Source: an uncultured Bacilli bacterium (lineage in GTDB: Bacteria > Bacillota_I > Bacilli_A > RF39 > UBA660). Taken from it: 60,089 nucleotides of DNA. Where the stretch lies: positions 1 to 60,089 of the forward strand of contig CAKOSO010000004.1 of NCBI GenBank assembly GCA_934102355.1, written 5' to 3'. The notes beneath the pieces are model-generated. The model worked only from the letters and a program-made list of their open reading frames with translations, made no database searches and was not told the origin of the DNA. Below, piece after piece: positions 51,908 to 60,089 of the stretch. Made by a program: the position numbers and the translations under genes. Each line of letters opens with the position of its first letter. Position 1 is the stretch's first letter.

Positions 51908-53296
51908 TTATCGTCTATAATCATTCTTAATGTAATCTAATACTACTTCTTTATCTCCTTCATAAAATATTTCTTCATCTTTTATTAATTGATATTTTTC
52001 ATTTCCTTTTCCAAGAATTAATATAATATCATTATCAGTTGTACTATCCATACATTTTTTAATAGAGTCTTTTCTATCTATTATTATTTCATATGATAAG
52101 TTATATTTTTTAAACTCTTTTATAAAATCAAAACATGTTTGTAATACTTCTTTGTTATTTGGGTTGTCTGTTGTTAAATAAATATAGTTTATATATTTTG
52201 ATATTATATCTGATAGTTCTTTTAACATTGTAATATTATAATTTTCATTAACTCCTATAATTAGTTTTATATCTTTATCTGGATACATATTTTTAACCTC
52301 TTTTAAAAGAGATAAAATACCATAGTTATTTTTTACTCTATCTATTATTATTTTACTTTTAAAACTATCTATTATATCCATATTAGAATCAATAATAGTA
52401 TTTTCTAATGATTTTTTTATAGATATAGATTTAATTCCTAAAATTAATGAACATATTATTGATGCAGTAGAATCTATAATGTTAAATTCACCTTTATTAT
52501 TTATTTTATAATCTGTTATAGTATTGTTATAAAGTATTGTAAATACTACTTTATCAAAACTGTTTCTAATATTTTTTATTATAAAATTACTATTTGTCTT
52601 ACCATATGTTATTACTTTCTTTTCTTTTAATCCTTCATTTATTTTTTCATAATAATAAATATCTTTATTCATAATAATTGTATTACTATTATTTAATATT
52701 GATATTATTTTATCTATATCTTTTTCTTCTTTATTTTCTTTTATATTTAGAAGTATTATAGTATCAAAATTTTTATATTTATATTGGTCTATAAGATTAT
52801 TATTTAATTCTACTAATAATATATCTTTTTCTTTTAATTTATTATTTTTTATACAGCGATCAAGTTCAATTATTTCTATTTCTTTTTTTGAATTATTAAA
52901 TATTTCATAATCTTTGTTGTAATAGTAATTAATGTTATTTTTTAATAGTTCTAATGTTGTTGATTTTCCTGATTCTCCTATTACACCAATTAGTTTAAAG
53001 CTTTCTTTTTCTAAGTTATAAAACTTATTACTTATTATTGAGGTTGTACTTATTATATCGTTTACAATAATACTTGGAATTTTTATATCATATTCTTTTT
53101 CTGATATGTAACATGTTATTTTATCTGCATAATCTTTTATACTTTGAATATCTTTTTCATCAGTTATAATAAATAATGTATTTTCATTTATATCTTTAAT
53201 GTTATATGAAAGATAAGAAAAAGAAAGACTTGAGTTACTACACGAAACTAAAAGCCCTTCTTGATTTAGTAGATTTGTAATATCTTCATAATTCAT
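51908..53296 (-). CDS. Divergent MurE-like Mur ligase
   Basis: A 462-residue Mur-family ligase. The ATP loop reads GVIGESGKSTT rather than GxTGTxGKTT. The C-terminal domain keeps MurE-like TTDNPNNKE, IDRKDSIKKCMDS and IILILGKGNEKYQ. The DNPR triplet that marks diaminopimelate-specific MurE is DNPNN here, which argues against DAP and for a diamino acid such as Lys or Orn. The conserved middle region is weak, so catalysis needs testing. The start at 53296 follows AGAGGTTTT. It sits between a Xer recombinase gene and arginase. Confidence 0.72.
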   Translation of the reverse strand: MNYEDITNLLNQEGLLVSCSNSSLSFSYLSYNIKDINENTLFIITDEKDIQSIKDYADKITCYISEKEYDIKIPSIIVNDIISTTSIISNKFYNLEKESFKLIGVIGESGKSTTLELLKNNINYYYNKDYEIFNNSKKEIEIIELDRCIKNNKLKEKDILLVELNNNLIDQYKYKNFDTIILLNIKENKEEKDIDKIISILNNSNTIIMNKDIYYYEKINEGLKEKKVITYGKTNSNFIIKNIRNSFDKVVFTILYNNTITDYKINNKGEFNIIDSTASIICSLILGIKSISIKKSLENTIIDSNMDIIDSFKSKIIIDRVKNNYGILSLLKEVKNMYPDKDIKLIIGVNENYNITMLKELSDIISKYINYIYLTTDNPNNKEVLQTCFDFIKEFKKYNLSYEIIIDRKDSIKKCMDSTTDNDIILILGKGNEKYQLIKDEEIFYEGDKEVVLDYIKNDYRR

Positions 53297-53304
53297 AAAA
53301 CCTC

Positions 53305-54201
53305 TCATTCTATCTTTTTACCACTCCTAGGATGAGCATTCATATATACTTTTTTTAAGTTTTCGTTAGTAATGTGTGTATATATTTGAGTGGCTTTTAA
53401 AGATTCATGACCTAAAAGCTCTTGAACGGATAAGATATCACATCCTGCTTCTAAAAGATGTGTTGCAAATGTATGTCTTAATGTATGTGGTGAAATATGT
53501 ACTTTTAAGCTACTTTTTTCAATAATCTTATCCAGTATCAATCTTATTCCTCTTGAGGTTAATCTAGTACCATTTTTGTTTAAAAGTAAGTATTCACTGT
53601 TATTTTTATTTAGAATTGGTCTTGATTTTTCAAGATATAATTCTAAGTATGTTTTAGCGTATCTTCCATAGTATGCGTATCTTTCTTTATTACCTTTTCC
53701 AAGTATTTTAATACTTTGTTCTTTAAAATTTATATCATTTAGTTTTATATATTCGCATTCTCCAACACGCATACCTGTTGCATATAAAAGTTCTAAAATA
53801 AGACGATTTCTAATACCTAATGGATCATTTAAGTCTGGGATTAAAAATAATTCTTCTATTTCATTTTGATATAAAAATTTAGGTAATAATTTATCTTTTT
53901 TAGGACTTGATACTAACTCAAATGGATTAGAATTTATATAATTATTTCTTACTAAGTATTTATAAAAGTTTCTTAGTGAACTTATATGTCTTGCTATAGT
54001 TGTTTTTTCGAATTTTTTTTCTTCTAAAAAGTTAAAGAATAATCTCACATCTTGATATGTTATATCTAAAAAATCTAGGCTTTCTTTATTTAAATATTCA
54101 TTAAATAACATTATATCTTCTTTATAGTTTTCTATTGTATATTTTGAATAATTTCTTTGATATAAAAGATATTCTAAATATGAATTTAATAGTTTTTCCA
54201 T
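53305..54201 (-). CDS. Tyrosine recombinase of the XerC/XerD family
   Basis: A 298-residue recombinase. N-terminal SAM-like core-binding domain (YLEYLLYQRNYSKYTIENY). Catalytic residues: Arg in ATGMRVGE, Lys region, HTLRHTFATHLL (H-x-x-R), the second His in LLGHESLKATQIYTH, and the Tyr in IYTH. Length and sequence fit the chromosome dimer resolvases XerC/XerD more than a phage integrase, and no attachment site or mobile genes are nearby. Start 54201 chosen after ATGGTGA. It overlaps no mobile element and runs into the MurE-like gene. Confidence 0.9.
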   Translation of the reverse strand: MEKLLNSYLEYLLYQRNYSKYTIENYKEDIMLFNEYLNKESLDFLDITYQDVRLFFNFLEEKKFEKTTIARHISSLRNFYKYLVRNNYINSNPFELVSSPKKDKLLPKFLYQNEIEELFLIPDLNDPLGIRNRLILELLYATGMRVGECEYIKLNDINFKEQSIKILGKGNKERYAYYGRYAKTYLELYLEKSRPILNKNNSEYLLLNKNGTRLTSRGIRLILDKIIEKSSLKVHISPHTLRHTFATHLLEAGCDILSVQELLGHESLKATQIYTHITNENLKKVYMNAHPRSGKKIE

Positions 54202-54275
54202 ATTGTTCACCATTAATATTATAGCATTTATAGTGTTTGTTTTAAAGATTTTATAAATGTTTAAATCTATTTTAA

Positions 54276-54303
54276 AAGAGCTTATCTAAAAAGATAAACT
54301 CTT
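54276..54303 (-). terminator. Terminator of the PfkB-SIS gene
   Basis: Stem AAGAGxTTATCT/AGATAAxCTCTT with one mismatch (54276-54287 with 54292-54303), short T-run on the minus strand. Confidence 0.6.
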
Positions 54304-54337
54304 AATTATGGTTGGTATTTCAATATTAACTATGTAT

Positions 54338-56293
54338 TTATAGTTCTCCTTTGTAGAAATATATTTTCATAGCTTCTTCTGAGTATTTTGGTTTTGAAAC
54401 ATCAATATCTAGTTGCTTCCCAATATAATAAATTATAAATTGTGATGCAATAAGTAAATCAAATTCTGCTAATATTCCGTCATATTTACTTTCAATTAAT
54501 ATACAATTAGTACTTAAATATTCTAATAATTCAGTTTCATATTTAGTTGTAGATTTCTGCTTAAAATATATTGAAAAATTGTTACCTAGGTTTTCATAAT
54601 TAACAAATCTTCCATGAGAGAAATTCTTTTTTTCATGTATAATGCAACTAAATATTCCTGATTCAATAATTTTACTTTCTAAATCAAAGCCTGCTGTATT
54701 AGCATAATCTCCTCTAAAAATATTTATTAAGTTTTTCTTTTTTAGTCGCTCAATTGCATTATTATCAATTAATTTTTCTATTTGTTGATTCCAATAATTA
54801 ATTGAATCTTTTATGAATTCATTAATATCGATATTATGATTTGATTTATCTAAATAATATTTTAGGAATATAGCTGCTGGAGCTGCGGCACCTTCAAATG
54901 ATAAAAATCCTCTTTCTTTTCCTTTATTTGATGAAGTTCTATAACTTAATATATTTTTCTTTAATACTCCAGTTTTTAATACAATGTTTTGTACCTCGCC
55001 TTTTGTAATAATATAAATACTTTTATTGTCAATATTTTTAACACTATTGATAATGTCATTAGTTGTACCAGAGTATGAAAATAAAATTGCCTTATCAACA
55101 TTGCTGTTATTTCTATATAGTACATCTCTTGGATATAGAGAATAGGTATTACTTCCATATAGAGCATTTATTACTCTTGATGAGAAGTATGCTCCTGCAT
55201 ATGAACCTCCTGTACCAATAAATAAGCAAGTCTTATTACTGTCAAAACCTATTTCATCTAGTTTTACACTTGCAGAAGAATTTACTGCATTAAGAATTCT
55301 TTTTTCTAGATTGTTAATATTAATATTACATCTTTTAATTCTTTTTCTTTCTGTATATTCAAATTTTTCACATGTGCAGTAATCATTCACTTTTTTAATT
55401 TTAAATAGTGAATTGATGTGTCCTCTTGCTCCCATTTTAGAGACAACTTTATATGTAAGTCTATTAGAATTTTCATACCATTTTTTTAACTTATCCGCAT
55501 CATATTTAAAATCATTTTTAATACTATCTTTAATAATGCTTGAAATGAATGCATCACCAGCTCCTGTAGAATCTACTACATCTCCAGATTTAAGTAGTTT
55601 AAAATCATATGAATTGTTATCAGTTATAAATGTTGCACCATTTTCTCCTCTAGTAATTGTCATTAAATTAGGCTTTATAACGTTATATAATTCAAGTCCA
55701 CTTTTTAAATTTAGTCTATTTAAAAGATATTTAGTTACTCTTTCGTTGAAATTTATTATTTCAAATTTATTTGCTAGTTTTTCTATTATTTCATTATCAG
55801 TCATTTTTTCAAATTCAAAATACTGACCTAAATCGATTATCTTTTTGTTCTCTGTATTATCAATAATTATTTGATTCTTTTCATTTAAATTATCAAAAAC
55901 TAAAATATCATCCATATTAATATTTGAAAGAATAAAATCAGGATCTAATAAACTTTCTGCATACCATTTTTTATCATTACAAAATGGACATCTCTTTTTT
56001 GAAGTGAAAGATAACTTTCCGTTATCATCATAATAAGAAACGTGGAAGCACCTGGTTTTAATATTTTCGATAGTTTTGATATTACCTGTGTCAACTTTAA
56101 GCTTTTTCAAGCTGTTAATAGCAATTCTACCTTGGCAATCGTCTCCACAACATCCAAAAACTGATGTTTTTATTCCCATTTTTGCTAAGTTTGCTATTAT
56201 ATTGTGCGAAGTCATTCCACCATTCACACCTATTAGATTACCTTCTTTATAATAATAGTCTGTTACAAGATCACCTATACTTACTACTCTCAT
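54338..56293 (-). CDS. PfkB-type sugar kinase fused to a SIS (sugar isomerase-type) domain
   Basis: A 651-residue fusion. Residues ~1-300 are a PfkB/ribokinase-fold kinase: GDLVTDYYY near the start, GVNGGMTSHNIIANLAKMG, and the catalytic DSTGAGDAF. A CPFC motif at ~106-109 and scattered Cys are unusual for PfkB. Residues ~330-651 are a SIS domain pair: GTGGSYAGAYFSSR and LFSYSGTTNDI. The closest general analogy is a kinase and deglycase/isomerase acting in sequence on one phosphosugar (as FrlD and FrlB do separately). No transport genes adjoin it. Start 56293 follows AAGGAGA. Confidence 0.82.
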   Translation of the reverse strand: MRVVSIGDLVTDYYYKEGNLIGVNGGMTSHNIIANLAKMGIKTSVFGCCGDDCQGRIAINSLKKLKVDTGNIKTIENIKTRCFHVSYYDDNGKLSFTSKKRCPFCNDKKWYAESLLDPDFILSNINMDDILVFDNLNEKNQIIIDNTENKKIIDLGQYFEFEKMTDNEIIEKLANKFEIINFNERVTKYLLNRLNLKSGLELYNVIKPNLMTITRGENGATFITDNNSYDFKLLKSGDVVDSTGAGDAFISSIIKDSIKNDFKYDADKLKKWYENSNRLTYKVVSKMGARGHINSLFKIKKVNDYCTCEKFEYTERKRIKRCNININNLEKRILNAVNSSASVKLDEIGFDSNKTCLFIGTGGSYAGAYFSSRVINALYGSNTYSLYPRDVLYRNNSNVDKAILFSYSGTTNDIINSVKNIDNKSIYIITKGEVQNIVLKTGVLKKNILSYRTSSNKGKERGFLSFEGAAAPAAIFLKYYLDKSNHNIDINEFIKDSINYWNQQIEKLIDNNAIERLKKKNLINIFRGDYANTAGFDLESKIIESGIFSCIIHEKKNFSHGRFVNYENLGNNFSIYFKQKSTTKYETELLEYLSTNCILIESKYDGILAEFDLLIASQFIIYYIGKQLDIDVSKPKYSEEAMKIYFYKGEL

Positions 56294-56332
56294 CTTAACA
56301 ATCTCCTTTTTTATCAATAATCCCAACATAAA

Positions 56333-56353
56333 AAAGAAACATTTAGTTTCTTT
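56333..56353 (-). terminator. trpS terminator
   Basis: AAAGAAAC (56333-56340) pairs with GTTTCTTT (56346-56353), spanning the trpS stop, with T-rich tail on the minus strand. It separates trpS from the PfkB-SIS gene. Confidence 0.65.
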
Positions 56354-57329
56354 CTATAAATCCCATTTTCTTTCTTGCAAGCAAATATTTTTCTTTTGCA
56401 ATTTCTCTTGTCTTTTTTATACCTTCATCTAGAATTTTATCGATAATATCACTATTTATATATTCATTGTATTTTTCTTGAATTTTTGATATTTCATTTA
56501 CTACTACATCTGCAACTGCTGTTTTAAATTCTCCATAGTTTGAGTTTTTGAATTTTTCTTCTATTTCTTCAATTGTTTCGTTTGTTAATGATGAATATAT
56601 ATTAATTAAGTTTGATATCCCTGGTTTGTTTTCCGGATCAAATTTAACTTTCATTTCTGAATCAGTTGTACTTGACATTATTTTTTTTCTTATTACAGAT
56701 AGATCATCAAGAAGTCTTATAACTCCTTTTTGATTTTCGCTTGATTTACTCATTTTTTTATCTGGTGTTACTAAATCCATGATTTTTGTTCCTGTTTTTG
56801 TAATTAATGGTTCTGGAATTACAAATGTATCACCATACTTTTTATTGAATCTGATTGCTAAATCTCTTGTTATTTCTACATGTTGTTTTTGATCTATTCC
56901 AACTGGTACATAATCAGTATCATAAAGAAGTATATCTGCTGCCATAAGTACTGGATATGTAAGAAGTCCTACTGTAAAGTTTTCACTCTTTTTGCTTTTT
57001 TCTTTAAACTGATGCATTCTAGATAGTTCTCCATAATATGAATTACACTCTAAAAGCCATGAAAGATTGGTGTGATATTCATTTTCTGATTGAATGAATA
57101 TAGTATTTTTTTTTGGATCTATTCCACATGCTAAATATAGCGCTAAAAGGCTTCTTGTTTTTTCTGCTAAAGTTTCTTTATCTTGTGGAATTGTTATTGC
57201 ATGTAAGTCTGCAACAAATATAAAAGATTCATATTCATCTTGATATTTAATCATTTGTTTTATAGCTCCAATATAGTTTCCTAGAGTTATAACACCTGTA
57301 GGTTGTAAACCTGTTAATGCTCTTTTCAT
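56343..57329 (-). CDS. trpS: Tryptophanyl-tRNA synthetase
   Basis: A 328-residue class Ic synthetase. The HIGH-like motif is TGVITLGNYIGAI (residues ~9-21), and KMSKS lies in PDKKMSKSSENQKG. Active-site ADILLYD and PVGIDQKQHVE are present, all standard. Charges tRNA-Trp. The start at 57329 follows AGAGGTG. Unlike ileS and pheS it has no T-box leader in its ~30-nt 5' region. Confidence 0.96.
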   Translation of the reverse strand: MKRALTGLQPTGVITLGNYIGAIKQMIKYQDEYESFIFVADLHAITIPQDKETLAEKTRSLLALYLACGIDPKKNTIFIQSENEYHTNLSWLLECNSYYGELSRMHQFKEKSKKSENFTVGLLTYPVLMAADILLYDTDYVPVGIDQKQHVEITRDLAIRFNKKYGDTFVIPEPLITKTGTKIMDLVTPDKKMSKSSENQKGVIRLLDDLSVIRKKIMSSTTDSEMKVKFDPENKPGISNLINIYSSLTNETIEEIEEKFKNSNYGEFKTAVADVVVNEISKIQEKYNEYINSDIIDKILDEGIKKTREIAKEKYLLARKKMGFIERN

Positions 57330-57360
57330 AAGCACACCTCTTTCTAAATATTACTTTTAT

Positions 57361-57389
57361 AGTATAGCATAGAGAAGTTTTAAAAACAA
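57361..57389 (-). promoter_or_regulatory. trpS promoter
   Basis: TTGTTT (57384-57389), 17-bp spacer, TATACT (57361-57366) on the minus strand. Confidence 0.6.
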
Positions 57390-57465
57390 TAATATCGTTT
57401 TTTAAAATTAATTTTTGTAAGTAATTGTTTTACTATTTGTCATATATTTAATTGAGGTGAAAGTA

Positions 57466-58170
57466 TTGATTTTAAATATTATAAATTTGCTTAAGACTTT
57501 TACATTATTTAAAACTTCATATTCAAATAATGTATTTTTAGATCCTTTATCTAAAGATGATGAAGAAAAATATATAGAGCTTCTTCTTACTAAAAAAGAT
57601 AAAAATGCAAGAAATAAACTTATTGAGCATAATTTAAGATTGGTTGCACATATTGTTAAAAAGTTCGGAGAAAATTCTTCTAATACAGATGATTTAATTA
57701 GTATCGGTACTATTGGACTTATTAAGGGTATAGATAGTTACTCATTAAAACACAATACAAAACTTACTACATATGTTGCAAAATGTATTGAAAATGAAAT
57801 TTTGATGTACTTTAGAGCTAATAAAAAGAATAATAATAACATCTCTTTAGATGATCCAATTGGTTATGATAAAGAAGGAAATGATATTACGATACTTGAT
57901 GTATTAAAAATGCCTTCTAAGGATCTTGTTGAAGAAATGTATGTAAACGATAATATTAAATTATTACAAAAGTATTTAAACTTTTTAACACCTAGAGAAA
58001 AAGAAATAATTATAAGAAGATATGGTCTTTTTAATCATGATGAAGAAACTCAAAAACAGATAGCAAAAAATATTGGAATATCTAGGAGTTATGTTTCAAG
58101 AATTGAAAAACGTGCTACTACTAAGATTTTGAGAGAATTCATAAAGAATAAGAACGATATACAAACTTGA
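57466..58170 (+). CDS. sigK: Sporulation sigma factor K (pro-sigma-K, uninterrupted)
   Basis: A 234-residue sigma factor of the SigK type. A hydrophobic N-terminal pro-sequence (residues ~1-20) precedes FLDPLSKDDEEKYI, matching pro-sigma-K, which is activated by intramembrane cleavage. Region 2: NLRLVAHIVKKF and DDLISIGTIGLIKGIDSY. Region 4: LTPREKEIIIRRYGLF and ISRSYVSRIEKRA. Directs late mother-cell transcription. The ORF is continuous, so no skin-type element splits it. Start taken as TTG 57466 after GAGGTGA (GTG 57457 lies within that site). Stop is TGA, showing the standard code. Confidence 0.92.
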   Translation: MILNIINLLKTFTLFKTSYSNNVFLDPLSKDDEEKYIELLLTKKDKNARNKLIEHNLRLVAHIVKKFGENSSNTDDLISIGTIGLIKGIDSYSLKHNTKLTTYVAKCIENEILMYFRANKKNNNNISLDDPIGYDKEGNDITILDVLKMPSKDLVEEMYVNDNIKLLQKYLNFLTPREKEIIIRRYGLFNHDEETQKQIAKNIGISRSYVSRIEKRATTKILREFIKNKNDIQT

Positions 58171-58221
58171 AAAAAATGCTAATATATGGTATAATGTTCT
58201 AACTAAAAAAGGAGGAATTAT

Positions 58222-58863
58222 ATGAATCATTATGAACTAATGAGTAAGAATGCTAAAGAGCAAATGCTAAAGTATTCGGCATGCTTAAAAACTCTTGAAA
58301 ATCAGATTGATGTTTTAAGAAAAGACTTAGAACTTCAAAAAGATTATGCTCCTATTGAACATGTAAAATCAAGAATTAAGACTCTTGATTCTGCAGTACA
58401 AAAACTTGAGAATAAAGGTATCCCAGTTAGTTTAGATAATCTTGTTAAAAATGTTCATGACATGGTAGGTATAAGAATAGTATGTGCTTTTATATCTGAC
58501 GTTTATGAAGTTGTTGATTCATTAAAGAATTGTAAACTTCTTAATGTTATTCAAGAACAAGATTATATTAAAAATCCAAAGGATACTGGTTATACAAGTT
58601 ATCATATGTTGGTATTAGTTCCTATATACCGCTTTGAAAAAGAAGAATATGTAGAAGCTGAAATACAAATTAGAACTGTATCAATGGACTTTTGGGCAAC
58701 ATTAGACCATAAAATTCAATATAAGTTCGGTGATGATATTCCAGAAGAAGTTAAAGATGAGATGTATAATTGTTCAATAGATATTAAAAACTTAGATAAA
58801 AAGATATTTAAATTAAATAAGGTTGTAACTAAATATAAAAATGATCAAGAAAGTAATAATTAG
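58222..58863 (+). CDS. Small alarmone synthetase (RelA/SpoT synthetase domain only)
   Basis: A 213-residue (p)ppGpp synthetase of the RelQ/YjbM type. RelA_SpoT domain about 40-170: VKSRIKTLDSA, HDMVGIRIVCAF, DTGYTSYHMLV and VEAEIQIRTVSMDFWATLDHKIQYKF. C-terminal helices as in RelQ tetramers. No hydrolase, TGS or ACT domains. It makes pppGpp/ppGpp when induced or activated. Strong AAAGGAGGA ribosome-binding site with ATAATGTTC just upstream; ends at a terminator. Confidence 0.93.
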   Translation: MNHYELMSKNAKEQMLKYSACLKTLENQIDVLRKDLELQKDYAPIEHVKSRIKTLDSAVQKLENKGIPVSLDNLVKNVHDMVGIRIVCAFISDVYEVVDSLKNCKLLNVIQEQDYIKNPKDTGYTSYHMLVLVPIYRFEKEEYVEAEIQIRTVSMDFWATLDHKIQYKFGDDIPEEVKDEMYNCSIDIKNLDKKIFKLNKVVTKYKNDQESNN

Positions 58864-58885
58864 CTATAAAGATAATAATAAAAAA

Positions 58886-58908
58886 GGCCTCACTTATGTT
58901 GTGAGGTC
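58886..58908. terminator. Terminator between alarmone synthetase and BspA-like gene
   Basis: Stem GGCCTCAC/GTGAGGTC (one G-U pair) at 58886-58893 and 58901-58908, T-run on the plus strand and A5 serving the minus strand. Confidence 0.75.
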
Positions 58909-58934
58909 GTTTTTATTATTGTTATTAGAATACT

Positions 58935-60089
58935 CTATGCAGGTGTTACTGCACTTATTTTACTTCCTAAGAACATATCTGAAACATCAGCGCTTTCTGT
59001 TATCCAGCCAGATCCTACTGTTACTTTTGTAAGTGAAACTGTTGCATAAAACATCTTTGACATATCGGTTGCGGCGCTTGTATTAAAGTTTCTTAAGTCT
59101 AATGATGTGATTTTTCTACATTCTGAGAACATTAATTTCATTTTACTAGCTTTTGATGTGTTAAAATTGCTTACATCTAATGTTAGTAAATTTTCACAGT
59201 GATTAAACATATTCTGCATATTTGTTACATTACTAGTATCAAAGCTGCTTACATCTAATGATGTAATGATTTGGCAGAATTGAAACATTGAATCCATATT
59301 TGTTACACTGCTTGTATCAAATGAACTAACATTTAAGCTAATAAGTGAAGTACAGTAATTAAACATGTAGGACATATTTTTTACTTTACTTGTGTTGAAA
59401 CTACTTATATTTAATTCTTTTAATTTCCTGCATCCACTAAATATCAAAGACATATCTGTTACATTTGATGTATTAAAATGTGATAAATCTAAACTTGTTA
59501 AGGCACTACAATTTATAAACATTGCTGCTAAATTTGTTACGTTTGATGTGTTAAATGAACTGATATTTAGACTTGTTAAGGCCTTACAATTTTGAAACAT
59601 ATTGGCCATACTTGTAACTTTTGATGTATCAAAATGCGATAAATCTAAGGAAGTTAATGAACTGCATCCGTAGAAAGTCATATACATAGTTGTTACATTT
59701 GATGTATCAAAACTTGATATATCTAAGTTTTTTAAACTTGTACAGTTGAAAAACATTTGAACTAATGATGTCACTTTTGAAGTATTGAAATTTGATAGGT
59801 CAAGACTTGTTAATGACTTGCAATTGAAAAACATTGCATATAAATTATTTACATTTGACGTATTAAGATTAGAAAAATCTATGTTTGTTAATTTAGTGCA
59901 ATCTTGAAATACCGTTTGCATATTTGTCACTCTTGATGTATCTAATTGTGTTAGATTTACTTCTGTTAAAGATGTATTATTTCTAAACATTGAATACATT
60001 GATGAATGTCCGTACATTTTGTTTCTACTGTAAATGTATAGTTTTCCTGAATCGTTATATGCTTTTACTTTTCCATCTGTTGATACTAT
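58935..60089 (-). CDS. BspA-like leucine-rich repeat (DUF285) surface protein, cut by the right edge
   Basis: The C-terminal 384 residues are visible; the frame is open to the window edge. It contains about twelve tandem ~26-residue DUF285 repeats of the form LTSLDLSNFNTSKVTSMxxMFxxC. The N-terminal visible part (STDGKVKAYNDSGKLYIYSRN) looks like a beta-rich preceding domain. The protein ends 13 residues after the last repeat (FLGSKISAVTPA) with no membrane anchor or sorting signal, so any anchor would be N-terminal or non-covalent. Such repeats occur in adhesins of gut and oral bacteria. Do not take the ATG at 60017 as the start. Confidence 0.88.
   Translation of the reverse strand: MVSTDGKVKAYNDSGKLYIYSRNKMYGHSSMYSMFRNNTSLTEVNLTQLDTSRVTNMQTVFQDCTKLTNIDFSNLNTSNVNNLYAMFFNCKSLTSLDLSNFNTSKVTSLVQMFFNCTSLKNLDISSFDTSNVTTMYMTFYGCSSLTSLDLSHFDTSKVTSMANMFQNCKALTSLNISSFNTSNVTNLAAMFINCSALTSLDLSHFNTSNVTDMSLIFSGCRKLKELNISSFNTSKVKNMSYMFNYCTSLISLNVSSFDTSSVTNMDSMFQFCQIITSLDVSSFDTSNVTNMQNMFNHCENLLTLDVSNFNTSKASKMKLMFSECRKITSLDLRNFNTSAATDMSKMFYATVSLTKVTVGSGWITESADVSDMFLGSKISAVTPA

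Noticed and set aside
53305..54201. Tyrosine recombinase as a sign of an integrated element
   Set aside because: It is XerC/D-like in length and motifs, lies in a housekeeping gene run, and no attachment repeats, phage or conjugation genes flank it.
57420..57455. Possible sigma-E promoter of sigK (CATATATT at 57441)
   Set aside because: The implied start site would fall on the ribosome-binding site at 57454, and the -35 match is poor.
57330..57456. T-box leader before trpS
   Set aside because: No GGTGGTACC core or terminator, and the predicted leader is only about 25-30 nt.
57466..58170. Mycoplasma-type code (TGA as Trp)
   Set aside because: TGA is used as the sigK stop, Trp residues are TGG throughout, and wall-synthesis and division genes are present.
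59000..59990. Regularly spaced ~78-bp repeats resembling a CRISPR-like array
   Set aside because: The period equals 26 codons of DUF285 repeats in an open frame; there are no unique spacers or cas genes.

Overview
This is a very AT-rich window from a low-GC Firmicute. The gene set is that of a walled, sporulating Bacilli-type organism. SepF, EzrA and a DivIVA-like protein represent division. The SUF genes follow a sufC-D-S-U-B order. T-box leaders precede ileS and pheST. RecX, DnaD, PrsA, an intact pro-sigma-K gene, CotF-type coat proteins and YjcZ-like microproteins are also present. TGA is used as a stop (sigK), so the genetic code is standard and not Mycoplasma-type. Cohesin/dockerin, BspA-like (DUF285) and InlB-type surface modules suggest an uncultured gut or host-associated lineage. 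That placement is inference, not something the sequence proves.

Layout. 0.0-8.7 kb: start of a secreted protein, then Ile T-box/CYTH/ileS, divIVA-like, sepF, and Phe T-box/pheS/pheT, all on the minus strand. 8.7-11.9 kb: a three-gene surface/membrane operon (VWA protein with an NPDTG sorting signal, a one-TM protein, and a multi-TM Q/N-rich zinc-ribbon protein) read from a promoter whose spacer is a run of ten G. 12.0-14.8 kb: an ABC-2 exporter behind an attenuator-like leader. 14.9-19.9 kb: an anchored protein and the SUF iron-sulfur operon with a palindromic operator candidate. 20-25 kb: HIT, NUDIX, two YjcZ-like microproteins, prsA, recX, tmcAL and a DUF368 translocase. 25.2-26.8 kb: a sigma-like protein carrying four to five tandem region-4 domains. 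26.8-33 kb: coat proteins, a calcium-type P-ATPase and an overlapping four-gene radical SAM/kinase/NUDIX/ATP-grasp operon. 33-34.8 kb: a frameshifted gene, an InlB-repeat protein and tRNA-Cys. 35-38.8 kb and 44.3-48.9 kb: two separate gene pairs, each a dockerin-bearing secreted enzyme followed at once by a membrane-anchored cohesin protein. 38.8-43.6 kb: nth, dnaD, cca, ezrA, tdk. 49-54 kb: queH, murF, arginase, a divergent MurE-like ligase and a Xer recombinase. 54.3-60 kb: a PfkB-SIS fusion, trpS, sigK, a small alarmone synthetase and a BspA-like repeat protein cut by the right edge.

The strongest candidates for an undescribed system are these. (1) The twin cohesin/dockerin pairs display a glucosaminidase and a papain-like protease on membrane-anchored receptors; the two dockerins have different recognition residues. 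(2) Two surface loci share a promoter design in which a slippage-prone repeat, poly-G in one and (TA)n in the other, fills a 15-bp -35/-10 spacer, suggesting reversible on/off switching. (3) The multi-region-4 sigma-like protein and the radical SAM operon have no function I can name with confidence. (4) An arginase gene between two Mur ligase genes raises the possibility of ornithine-type peptidoglycan.
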